Source: an uncultured Myxococcales bacterium (GTDB lineage: Bacteria > Myxococcota_A > Bradymonadia > UBA7976 > UBA1532). From it: a stretch of DNA of 12,447 nt. The stretch covers positions 1-12,447 of the forward strand of contig CALBMW010000942.1 of the NCBI GenBank assembly GCA_937896275.1, written 5' to 3'. The notes below the pieces were generated by a model. The model was not told where the DNA came from and ran no database searches. It saw only the letters and a list, made by a program, of their open reading frames with translations. Made by a program: the position numbers and the translations under genes. Shown piece after piece: positions 1 to 6,217 of this stretch (its first letter is position 1; every line of letters begins with the position of its first letter).

Positions 1-193
1 GTCCAGCCTTGTCCATGACCTTGAGCCACGCCTTGGGTGCGGTCTGGATCACGACGTGCACCGTGCTGCCCGTGACTTCCGTTGTACTCACCACCACGTC
101 GTAGGAGACGCCGGGACCCTCCGGGGGACTACACGCCAGCATGAGGGCGCACAGCGCCGCCCCAAGAATGGCTCGAACCGTCGAATGCAGCAC
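1..193 (-). CDS. N-terminus of an unidentified lipoprotein (cut by window edge)
   Basis: A minus-strand reading frame opens with GTG at 193-191 and stays open to the window edge, giving about 64 residues. A GGAG ribosome-binding site lies 7 bases before the GTG. Residues 1-21 form a short basic start, a hydrophobic stretch and a lipobox (LMLAC, Cys21), followed by SPPEG. This is a typical signal-peptidase-II leader, so the product should be lipid-anchored in the envelope. The visible mature part is beta-rich in appearance (runs such as YDVVVSTTEV and VHVVIQT). I recognise no family and propose no function. The rest of the gene lies to the left of the window. The signal peptide plus ribosome-binding site make a real gene likely. 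Confidence 0.72.
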   Translation of the reverse strand, partial: MLHSTVRAILGAALCALMLACSPPEGPGVSYDVVVSTTEVTGSTVHVVIQTAPKAWLKVMDKAG

Positions 194-434
194 GCGCGAT
201 CTCCGATGACGATGGGCCCCGATCGAGAGGATGGGATACCAGGATAGATGGGCCCGCTTCGCCCGACCTTGACCGACCTGGACGTGGCGATCAAGCCCGG
301 CGCAGTCGACGAAGGCTGGGGCCGGGTGTGTCATGAGACCGAAGCTCTGGGCCTCTCACGACTCCGACTCTCGAGTCGCGCGCCGCTGCAGTGACCGGCA
401 CCCGGCCGAGGGGCGAGCACGGCGGCCGGCGCGA

Positions 435-548
435 TCACGTGACCGTAAACGCCCGCGCCGCCGGCCCCGCGGCGACGTGGGGCGCCAAGCCGAGGATCAC
501 GCGGCCAACGCCCATGGCGAAGACGAGGGTGTGCAGGGTCACGGACAT
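435..548 (-). pseudogene. Possible remnant of a small membrane protein (37 aa)
   Basis: An ATG at 548-546 is preceded by a strong GGGAGG ribosome-binding site with a 5-base gap. It opens a frame starting MSVTLHTLVFAMGVGRVILG. The 37 residues are hydrophobic and resemble the first membrane helix of small uncharacterised membrane proteins that begin with a GR-x-x-x-G motif followed by an Ala/Pro-rich segment. The frame ends at TGA after AARAFTVT. I could not find a convincing continuation in the other two frames, so a simple single frameshift does not explain it. It is either a truncated gene or a real very short membrane peptide. The family assignment is tentative. Confidence 0.33.
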
Positions 549-836
549 GCGGGCCTCCCATCGGTCGGTGACGGACGGGAGAGTGCCACGGGGGCGACAT
601 GAGCGCACTGACCGCGGGCGACCCCGGGGTGGCCGAGGTCGCGGGCGTCGGGCTGGCCGGGCTCGGGACCACTCCCAGTGCGTGCAGCCCGTGTCCGGGT
701 GCGCCGGTGAGGTGGCGGCCGCAAAGGCTGGGCCCACGTCCGCGGTCCTGCCCCTCGGCGAGGAGACGACGCGCGTCGTAGCTGCCACGTCTTGGCGAGT
801 GAGGCGGGGTGGGAAGCGACCCGGGGGACCATGAGC

Positions 837-852
837 GCCCGTCATCACGGGC
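837..852 (-). terminator. Hairpin after rpmG, possible terminator
   Basis: A perfect 6-bp stem (GCCCGT with ACGGGC) around a 4-base loop begins 8 bases past the rpmG stop on the minus strand. There is no T-tract after it, so it is at best a weak intrinsic terminator or an RNA-stabilising 3' hairpin. Confidence 0.35.
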
Positions 853-860
853 ACTTCAGA

Positions 861-1028
861 TCACTTCAGCTTCGTCTCCTTGAAGAGGACGTGCTTGCGC
901 GCCTTCGCGTCGTACTTCATCAGCTCGAGCTTGCCCGTGCTGGTGCGCTTGTTCTTGGTGGTCGTGTAGAACACGCCGGTCCCGGCGGTGCTCTCCAGCT
1001 TGATCTTCTCGCGCTTGGGCTTGGCCAT
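861..1028 (-). CDS. rpmG: 50S ribosomal protein L33
   Basis: This 55-residue protein starts MAKPKREKIKLES and matches the whole length of bacterial L33, a large-subunit ribosomal protein near the E site. The internal GVFYTTTKNKRTSTGKLEL segment and the end with KHVLFKETK are characteristic. It has none of the paired cysteines of zinc-binding L33, so it is the Cys-free (C-minus) type and should not depend on zinc. The frame is open further upstream, but the ATG at 1028 is chosen because GGAG lies 8 bases before it and the family starts here. The gene stands alone here, divergent from the TerB-like gene. The usual partners secE and nusG are not in view. Confidence 0.96.
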   Translation of the reverse strand: MAKPKREKIKLESTAGTGVFYTTTKNKRTSTGKLELMKYDAKARKHVLFKETKLK

Positions 1029-1056
1029 CTTTGTCGCTCCGGTCGAAAGGCTGGGG

Positions 1057-1086
1057 AATCTAGCGCAGCGCGAAAACGATTGCCAG
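1057..1086 (-). promoter_or_regulatory. Candidate sigma-70-type promoter for rpmG
   Basis: On the minus strand CTGGCA (1086-1081) and TAGATT (1062-1057) are 18 bases apart, matching a -35/-10 pair. The -10 lies about 28 bases before the rpmG ATG. It is assigned by eye from consensus and spacing. Confidence 0.42.
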
Positions 1087-1120
1087 CACTCCCGCCGTGT
1101 GCCGCGAGGGGACGAACGCA

Positions 1121-1149
1121 TTGCCGCGCGGGGCCGGCGTTGCTACCTT
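1121..1149 (+). promoter_or_regulatory. Candidate promoter for the TerB-PspA run
   Basis: TTGCCG (1121-1126) and TACCTT (1144-1149) are 17 bases apart and lie 37 bases before the TerB-like start, with the same TTGnnn-N17-TAnnnT form as other candidates in the window. An overlapping sigma-54-like arrangement is also present: GG at 1130-1131, ten bases, then GC at 1142-1143 inside TTGCT. Its -24 half matches poorly. I cannot tell which, if either, is used. Confidence 0.38.
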
Positions 1150-1185
1150 CGGCCGCCGACTTGTCGCAAAGGGAGGAAAGGGCCG

Positions 1186-1665
1186 ATGCAGGAGAGCTAT
1201 CGCAGCGTCGAACTCGACGCCACGCAGACGGAGCTGGTGTGCCGGGGGCTCCTCGACCTCGCCGCCGTGGACGGGGTGGACCCGGCTGAGCTCGCGATGA
1301 TCGAGGACTTCTTCGCGCAGAGCGGAGGCGGCGCGCGGTCGCTCGATTCGCTCGCCGCCCTGGGCTTCGACCCCGGGGCCGCCGCCGCCGGGCTGACCGG
1401 GGCGGCCCGCGACACCTTCTTCATCAGCTGCTACATGCTGATGTACGCCGACGGCGCCGTCTCGGACCTCGAGACGCAGCGGATGGCGGAGTTCGGCGAG
1501 GCTTTTGGAGTGGACGCCGAGCAGCTCTCGGCCTACGACATCCGCGCGCGGCAGCTCTTCCTCGGCATGATGGCCGAGGGGCTGCGCAACAAGGACGCGG
1601 TCCAACAGGTCGGTGCCGAGCTGGGCCTGACCGCCGACCAGATCGCTCAGGCGACGGAGGGCTGA
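1186..1665 (+). CDS. TerB-like (tellurite-resistance-type) small acidic helical protein
   Basis: The 159-residue protein is acidic and all-helical by composition. It carries two related segments, LLDLAAVDGVDPAELAMIEDF (about 22-42) and YMLMYADGAVSDLETQRM (about 83-100). These have the hydrophobic-ADG-x(V/I)-x3-E pattern typical of TerB/DUF533-type domains, whose acidic residues can bind metal. TerB proteins are linked to Ter and membrane-stress systems, but their biochemical activity is not settled. There is no signal peptide or membrane helix, so it should be cytoplasmic. The frame is open far upstream, but the ATG at 1186 is chosen because GGGAGG lies about 10 bases before it and the family-like region begins there. 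Its stop is 5 bases before the PspA-like start, so the two are almost certainly co-transcribed. The fold assignment is fairly confident; the function is inferred from neighbours. Confidence 0.82.
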   Translation: MQESYRSVELDATQTELVCRGLLDLAAVDGVDPAELAMIEDFFAQSGGGARSLDSLAALGFDPGAAAAGLTGAARDTFFISCYMLMYADGAVSDLETQRMAEFGEAFGVDAEQLSAYDIRARQLFLGMMAEGLRNKDAVQQVGAELGLTADQIAQATEG

Positions 1666-1670
1666 CCACG

Positions 1671-2387
1671 ATGGGCTTCATGAATCGCATCTACAATCTC
1701 TGGAAGGGTTTCCTCAGCCTGTTCGCCGGGCGCATGGAGGAGAAGCACCCCGAAATCGCGTACGAGAACGCCATCAACTCGATGACGGAGAAGTACGCCA
1801 AGCTGAAGTCGGCCGCGGCTGGCCTCATCAAGCACCGCGCGCAGCTCGAGGCCAAGATTCAGAAGACCGAGCGGGATCTCGAGGACGTCAAGCTGCAGGT
1901 GCAGGTGGCCGTCGACACCGGTGAGGACGAGATGGCGATGGTCCTGCTCGAGGCCCAAGACGAGCTCGAGACCAACCTGGGCGACCACAGCCGCGAGCTG
2001 CAGCAGGCGGCCAAGGACGCCGACTCGGCCAAGGAGTCGCTGCGCCAGATCAAGACCGAGATCGACAAGCTCAAGCGTGAGAAGGACAAGGTCGTCTCGC
2101 AGATCAAGGACGCCGAGGCCCGCAAGTCGATCCAGGAGCAGCTCGACGGCCTCTCGGTCGACGACGAGGTCAAGGCGCTCGACAACGTGCGCCAGTACGC
2201 CGACCGCGTGAAGGCCGAGGTCCAGATCGGCGACGAGCTCAAGGAAGACTCGATCGACACCAAGCTCGCCGCGATCAAGGCCAAGACCGGCAACGCGAAG
2301 GCGGCCGCTCGCTTGGCCGCGATGAAGAAGGCGCGCTCGGGCGAGACCACCACCGAGGCCGAGTCCGAAGGCAACAAGACCCTCTGA
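1671..2387 (+). CDS. PspA/IM30 (Vipp1) family coiled-coil membrane-associated protein
   Basis: The 238-residue protein begins with an amphipathic segment (NRIYNLWKGFLSLFAG, about 5-20), followed by long charged heptad-like helices (about 33-155) and a shorter C-terminal helical part with an Ala/Lys-rich tail. The segment GEDEMAMVLLEAQDEL (84-99) corresponds to the conserved G-x-E-x-L-A-x-x-x-L-x-x-x-x-x-L region of PspA. PspA/Vipp1 proteins belong to the ESCRT-III superfamily. They bind stressed membranes through the N-terminal helix and polymerise into rods or rings that remodel or protect the inner membrane. The start at 1671 is favoured over the ATG at 1680 because GGAGG lies about 10 bases before 1671. 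It sits 5 bases after the TerB-like gene and upstream of a AAA+ ATPase. No PspB, PspC or PspF gene is in view, so this is not the classical enteric psp arrangement. Confidence 0.87.
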   Translation: MGFMNRIYNLWKGFLSLFAGRMEEKHPEIAYENAINSMTEKYAKLKSAAAGLIKHRAQLEAKIQKTERDLEDVKLQVQVAVDTGEDEMAMVLLEAQDELETNLGDHSRELQQAAKDADSAKESLRQIKTEIDKLKREKDKVVSQIKDAEARKSIQEQLDGLSVDDEVKALDNVRQYADRVKAEVQIGDELKEDSIDTKLAAIKAKTGNAKAAARLAAMKKARSGETTTEAESEGNKTL

Positions 2388-2414
2388 CAGCAGGTCGGCA
2401 GGCTCGGCCTGCTG
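2388..2414 (+). terminator. Hairpin directly after the PspA-like gene
   Basis: The sequence starting right after the stop can fold in two nested ways. One pairs CAGCAGG (2388-2394) with CCTGCTG (2408-2414); the other is a tighter stem, GCAGGC (2398-2403) with GCCTGC (2407-2412). No T-tract follows, so it may be an mRNA 3'-end stabiliser, a partial terminator or an attenuator before the ATPase gene. Confidence 0.4.
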
Positions 2415-2597
2415 CGGACGCGCCTGCCTTCGATGCGCTGACACGCCCCGACTCGTGCTCGACTGCGGAACGCACAGCGCCACGATCCCCGCGCGTGTCC
2501 TCGGACTTCGACCGCTGGCGCCCCCAGGCCCTCAGGGCCCCACCCCATACGCCCGCGGTGTCGCCCGCACCGGGACCCGCGCGCTCCCGGAGCTTCC

Positions 2598-4427
2598 ATG
2601 AGCGCCCTCGACCTGCCCCGCGCCGCCGACCTTCCGGCCTTCATGTCGCGCCTGCGCGACCGCTACCTGCAGACCGAAACCGGCCAGTTCGTGCTGCACG
2701 GCAACGTGCACGACGTCCTCCTGTGCGCGCGCCGCGTCTGGAGCATGCCCGCCTTCCTCGACGCCTTCTTCGCGCCGAGCAACAAGCTGGTCGTGCACTA
2801 CGATCCGGGTCGCGGCATCTGGTTCCCCGACGACGAGCAGACCGCCCGCGCCGCCCTGGCCCTGGCCGATCTGGGCTTCGTCGCGTCCACCAAGCTGGCG
2901 CCCCGTGGCATGGACAAGACGCCCCGACCCGTCCTGGCCCGGAACCTGCGCGACGCCATCGGCGCCGAGCGGCAGCCCGAGGTGGCCCTCGAGATCCTCG
3001 AAGCCCTGCTGTCGAAGCCCGATCTGCCCACCGCGGTCATCATGCACTACGCCGAGCTCGTCGCTCCCGATGGCGCCGTCAGCTCGCTGGGCTTCTTCGA
3101 TCGCACCGCCGCCGCGCGCCTGCACCGGTGGAGCCTCAGCGACGAGATCGTGCGCGGCAACAACGTCGTCCTGATGCTCACCGGCGCCATGGCCGACCTG
3201 TCGCGGCGCGTCACCCGCAACCCGCGCGTCGGCGCGATCCAGGTTCCGCTGCCGGGTGCGCTCGAGCGGGCGCGCTTCCTGGCCCAGATCAAGCCCGGCC
3301 TCGATCCCGATCGCGGCGAGACGCTGACCCGCGTCACCGCCGGGCTTCAGCTGCGCCAGATCCAGGATCTGGTGGCGCCCAAGATCCCGCCCCCCGAAGC
3401 CCCGGCCAACGTCGACTCCACCCGTGACGTGTTCCACACGCCGCCGGCCCTTCCCGTGGAGGACATCGCCGAGCGCAAGCGCGAGATCCTCGAGCAGGAG
3501 TGCGCCGGCCTCATCGAGGTCATCGAACCGGACCACGACTTCTCTCACGTGGGCGGCATGGAGCCCATCAAGGGCGCCCTCATGCGGGTCGCCGAGCACA
3601 TGAAGGCCGGGCGCCGCGCGCAGGTCCCGATGGGCATCCTGCTGGTGGGCCCGATGGGCACCGGCAAGAGCTTCCTGGCCGAAGCCTTCGCCAAGGAGAG
3701 CGGCTTGGCCGCCGTTCGCCTGAAGAACTTCCGCGACCGCTGGGTGGGCAGCACCGAGGCCAACCTCGAGAAGGTGCTGACCGTCATCGAGGGCCTGGGC
3801 AACATCCTGGTCGTCATCGACGAGGGGGACCGTTCGATGGGCGGCGGCGGCGACTCGGACGGCGGCGTGAGCAGCCGCGTGATGGCCCGCCTCAAGGAGT
3901 TCATGAGCGACACCAGCCACCGCGGCCGGATCATCTTCATCATGATGACCAACCGGCCCGACAAGCTGGACACGGACATGAAGCGGCCGGGGCGCTTCGA
4001 CCTGAAGATCCCCTTCTTCTCACCCCAGAACCCCGAGGAGCGCGCCGCGATCGTCCGGGCGGTCATCCGCCGCCACAAGCTGACCGCCGATCTCCCCGAC
4101 GAGGTGCTGCTCCCCATCCTGGAAGGGCTCGCTGGCTACGCGGCGGCCGATCTCGAGGCCCTGGTGCTGCTGGCCTACGACGACCTGCAGTCGGGCGTCC
4201 TGCCGGAGGGCGCGCTGGTGGTGCCCGGCACGATCACGGCCCCCTTCCTGGCCCAGGCGGCGCGCGACTTCATGCCGACGCGCGAGACCAACATGGTGGC
4301 CTTCATGGAGCTGCTCGCCGTGCAGGAGGCGAGCAACCGTCGCCTGTTGCCGCCCAGCTACCGGGACATCGACGTCGCCGAGCTCAACGCCCTGCTGCGG
4401 GGCGCCCGGGGTCTGGTCGACCGCTGA
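2598..4427 (+). CDS. Two-domain AAA+ ATPase, C-terminal domain Vps4/p97-like
   Basis: The protein has 609 residues. The C-terminal AAA domain (about 312-560) is complete: Walker A GPMGTGKS (351-358, K357), pore loop RDRWVGSTEANLEK (380-392, aromatic W382), Walker B ILVVIDE (403-409), sensor-1 TNR (N452), and the second region of homology KRPGRFD with R463 and R466 as arginine-finger candidates. The N-terminal part (about 15-260) looks like a degenerate AAA-type domain. It has no P-loop, has VIMHYAELV where a Walker B would be, and then VLMLTGAMADLSRRV and VPLPG-x-ERARFL resembling the sensor-1 and following regions. Such enzymes form hexamers and pull protein substrates through the pore. There are no membrane helices. 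The start at 2598 has GGAG 6 bases upstream. It lies 210 bases after the PspA-like gene on the same strand, which suggests that PspA polymers are its substrate; that is an inference. Confidence 0.9.
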   Translation: MSALDLPRAADLPAFMSRLRDRYLQTETGQFVLHGNVHDVLLCARRVWSMPAFLDAFFAPSNKLVVHYDPGRGIWFPDDEQTARAALALADLGFVASTKLAPRGMDKTPRPVLARNLRDAIGAERQPEVALEILEALLSKPDLPTAVIMHYAELVAPDGAVSSLGFFDRTAAARLHRWSLSDEIVRGNNVVLMLTGAMADLSRRVTRNPRVGAIQVPLPGALERARFLAQIKPGLDPDRGETLTRVTAGLQLRQIQDLVAPKIPPPEAPANVDSTRDVFHTPPALPVEDIAERKREILEQECAGLIEVIEPDHDFSHVGGMEPIKGALMRVAEHMKAGRRAQVPMGILLVGPMGTGKSFLAEAFAKESGLAAVRLKNFRDRWVGSTEANLEKVLTVIEGLGNILVVIDEGDRSMGGGGDSDGGVSSRVMARLKEFMSDTSHRGRIIFIMMTNRPDKLDTDMKRPGRFDLKIPFFSPQNPEERAAIVRAVIRRHKLTADLPDEVLLPILEGLAGYAAADLEALVLLAYDDLQSGVLPEGALVVPGTITAPFLAQAARDFMPTRETNMVAFMELLAVQEASNRRLLPPSYRDIDVAELNALLRGARGLVDR

Positions 4428-4438
4428 GCGCCGGCCCG

Positions 4439-4483
4439 GCCCATCTGGGCCTGGCTCATCTCTGCCTGGCTCATCTGAGATCG
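4439..4483. repeat. Three imperfect 15-bp tandem repeats in the convergent gap
   Basis: Three consecutive 15-base units begin GCCCATCT, GCTCATCT and GCTCATCT; the first two end in GCCTG. They fill most of the 68-base gap between the two convergent genes. No clear terminator with a T-tract is seen. Replication slippage is the likely origin. Confidence 0.7.
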
Positions 4484-4495
4484 GCCGAACTCGAG

Positions 4496-4957
4496 TCAAA
4501 TCAGGTCGGTGAGCCAGGTCGGCAGCCAGCCCGTCCCGAAGTACTGCGAGAAGGTGTAGGGCGCGCCCGCCAGGACGCAGAAGCGCACCGTCCTGAGCGT
4601 CAACGTCAGCGCCAACAGTCGCCCCAGCGGGATCCCGACGGCCGGCGCCAGGACGCACATCGCCAGCAGCGGCGGCAGACCGGTCAGCGCGCCTACCGCC
4701 AGGAACCAGGGCGCCTTCTCGCGGAAACGCTCGGCGTCGAAGGCGTCGAGCGCGCGCCGAATCTTGCCGACGCGACCCATGATCTGTCCGCCGAACAGGT
4801 AGATGAGGGCGAAGCCGATGGTCTGCCCGAGCGCCACCGAGAAGCCGGTGAGCCACCACGACCGGACCCCGGCGAGGCCGACCAGGACGCACCACGCCTC
4901 GCCGTAGCTCAGCACGGGCGAGGGGATCGTCAGCACGACGGTGAGGACGTAGAACAC
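4496..4957 (-). CDS. Small DedA/YqaA-like (VTT-type) membrane protein
   Basis: The 153-residue, strongly hydrophobic protein has about three to four membrane segments (roughly 3-30, 35-56, 83-106, 110-131) around a charged loop (KIRRALDAFDAERFREK, about 65-81). The arrangement recalls the short YqaA-type members of the DedA/SNARE-associated (VTT) family. These have a Gly-rich re-entrant segment after the first helix (here LGQTIGFALIYLFGG), then a P-rich turn (TGLPPLLAM) and an Arg-containing late helix (LRTVRF). Family members are inner-membrane proteins, and several act as lipid scramblases or in envelope homeostasis. GTG at 4957 is taken as the start. It lies 3 bases past the stop of the lipoprotein gene, with only a weak AGG upstream, so translational coupling is likely. 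The family call is moderate; the gene itself is convincing. Confidence 0.62.
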   Translation of the reverse strand: MFYVLTVVLTIPSPVLSYGEAWCVLVGLAGVRSWWLTGFSVALGQTIGFALIYLFGGQIMGRVGKIRRALDAFDAERFREKAPWFLAVGALTGLPPLLAMCVLAPAVGIPLGRLLALTLTLRTVRFCVLAGAPYTFSQYFGTGWLPTWLTDLI

Positions 4958-4960
4958 GCG

Positions 4961-6217
4961 TCAGCCTGCGTCGGGCGATCCACCGTCGGCCACCCCGCCG
5001 TCGGCCGCCCCGCCGTCGGCCGCCCCGCTGTCGGCCACCCCGCTGTCGGCCACGGGCGGCGGCTCGACGAGCGTCATCGCCGTCTCACAGCTGTTCGGCA
5101 GCGGATCGGGCAGCGGCGTCCCAGGCGCCCAAGGCGTCATCGCGAAGTTCGTGTTGGCCAGGTCGAGGGTGATGGGCGACCGCACCGTCCCGGCCGCACG
5201 GCCGCAGAAGCCCACGGGCAGCGTGGCCGAGGTCAGCAGGATGTCCGCGTTGACCGGCCCGAGCGGGCTGTCGAGCATCAGCCCGGGCAGCCAGATGTCG
5301 AAACGTCCGTCCGCCGCCACGGGCGTCGAGAAGGTGATCAGCGGCGTCGAACCCGGTAGATCGGTGGCGCGCCGCAAGCTCCCCTCGACGAAGGCCGCGA
5401 CCCGGCCGTCCGCGTCCGTGGCCTCGGCGTAGAGCATCGAGACCCACAGCTTGAGCGCGATGGCGCCGGCCAGCCGCGCGTGCATCAGGTAGTGGCCCGT
5501 GAGGTCGCGTCGCGTGCTGGCGACGTCGGACAGATCGGGCGCGGCGGGTCGCGGCACCCCGCCGTCCAGCGGCGGCCCACCATCGCCCGTGGGACCACTA
5601 TCAGAGCTCGGCTCATCCACGCACTCGACCCGCGGGCATTGGAAGGGGATGTCGCCCTTCTGCAGCGCGTCGACCTCGTCGCGCGTCGCGAAGAAGGTGC
5701 TGCCCATCAGATCGATCACGATCGGCGAGGTCACGTTGCCGGTGGCGTCGCCGCACCACGCATGCTCGCTGAGGGTGGACACCGCCAAGACCACGCTGGC
5801 CAGGACCGTGGTGTCGCCGCCGAGCAGCTCGGGGGGCAGCGCCAGGTCCGCAACCAGCACGAAGGTGCCGTCCTCGTGGACCCGCGTCATGACCACCGTC
5901 AGGGGGGGATCGACGTCCGGATCGGCGCGGTCGAGCCAGAAGCGCGCCTGGAGATCGTTCGGCGCCTCGCTCGTGTCGCCCGACAGCTCCACGCGCAGGC
6001 CCAGCTCGATGCCCGTGGCGAGCAGCGCGTAGACGAACCAACGCCCCCGCACGTCGGCGAAGCGGCTCTCCGGCGGCCCCATCGGCACGCACGCGTTGGC
6101 GCGCCGGTCGGCCGTCCGCGCACGGTAGTCGTCGTAGTCCTTGCGGGGCGTGTCCTCGCTGCAACCGGCCAAGCCGACCACCAACGCGAGCGCCGCCACC
6201 GTCGCGTGCGCCCTCAC
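4961..6217 (-). CDS. Lipoprotein with a duplicated domain and Asp/Gly/Ala-rich tail
   Basis: The 418-residue protein begins with a lipoprotein signal peptide (lipobox LAGC, Cys19), so it should be anchored in the envelope, probably the outer membrane. The mature part holds two copies of one beta-rich domain. The first (about 53-180) contains DVRGRWFVYALLATGIELGL and WCGDATGNVTSPIVIDL. The second (about 236-363) contains DLTGHYLMHARLAGAIALKL and FCGRAAGTVRSPITLDL. A low-complexity linker (about 203-228, DGGPPLDGG) separates them, and the end (388-418) is a VADGG/AADGG repeat. I know no named family for this domain. GTG at 6217 is the start: GGAG is 8 bases upstream, and the GTGA overlap with the FadL-like stop indicates coupling. 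It may be an accessory of the FadL-like channel, by context only. Confidence 0.8.
   Translation of the reverse strand: MRAHATVAALALVVGLAGCSEDTPRKDYDDYRARTADRRANACVPMGPPESRFADVRGRWFVYALLATGIELGLRVELSGDTSEAPNDLQARFWLDRADPDVDPPLTVVMTRVHEDGTFVLVADLALPPELLGGDTTVLASVVLAVSTLSEHAWCGDATGNVTSPIVIDLMGSTFFATRDEVDALQKGDIPFQCPRVECVDEPSSDSGPTGDGGPPLDGGVPRPAAPDLSDVASTRRDLTGHYLMHARLAGAIALKLWVSMLYAEATDADGRVAAFVEGSLRRATDLPGSTPLITFSTPVAADGRFDIWLPGLMLDSPLGPVNADILLTSATLPVGFCGRAAGTVRSPITLDLANTNFAMTPWAPGTPLPDPLPNSCETAMTLVEPPPVADSGVADSGAADGGAADGGVADGGSPDAG
4986..5054. repeat. 15-bp tandem repeats coding the lipoprotein tail
   Basis: Four full copies of a 15-base unit beginning GTCGGCC (starts 4986, 5001, 5016, 5031) and a partial fifth (5046) lie inside the lipoprotein gene. 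On the minus strand each codes five residues of the form (V/A)AD(S/G)G. Copies differ at one or two positions. Because 15 is a multiple of three, copy-number change would keep the frame. Confidence 0.88.

Larger units (their letters stand above)
194..860. other. Largely gene-free region, 667 bases
   Basis: This stretch lies between the lipoprotein start and the rpmG stop. Several overlapping open frames exist on both strands, but they are rich in Arg, Pro and Ala, mutually antisense, and show no domain-like composition. That is what a very GC-rich non-coding stretch gives by chance. The only part that looks protein-like is the short hydrophobic frame at 435-548, listed separately. A hairpin lies just past rpmG (837-852). 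I see no tRNA, mobile element or convincing promoter here. Decay of a former gene is one explanation. Confidence 0.5.

Noticed and set aside
248..394. Plus-strand frame of 48 codons starting ATG at 248
   Set aside because: It has only a close AGGA before the start, no recognisable features, and lies just upstream of the oppositely oriented lipoprotein gene. It could be chance.
2532..3920. Long minus-strand open frame of 462 codons antisense to the AAA+ ATPase
   Set aside because: It is a shadow of the ATPase gene caused by high GC at third positions. Its product is low-complexity Ala/Gly/His/Asp-rich, and the opposite strand has clear AAA motifs.
3500..5359. Plus-strand open frame of 619 codons overlapping the ATPase and the convergent genes
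   Set aside because: It crosses two real genes on opposite strands in the wrong frame and is Arg/Gly/Pro-rich throughout, with no domain-like segment.
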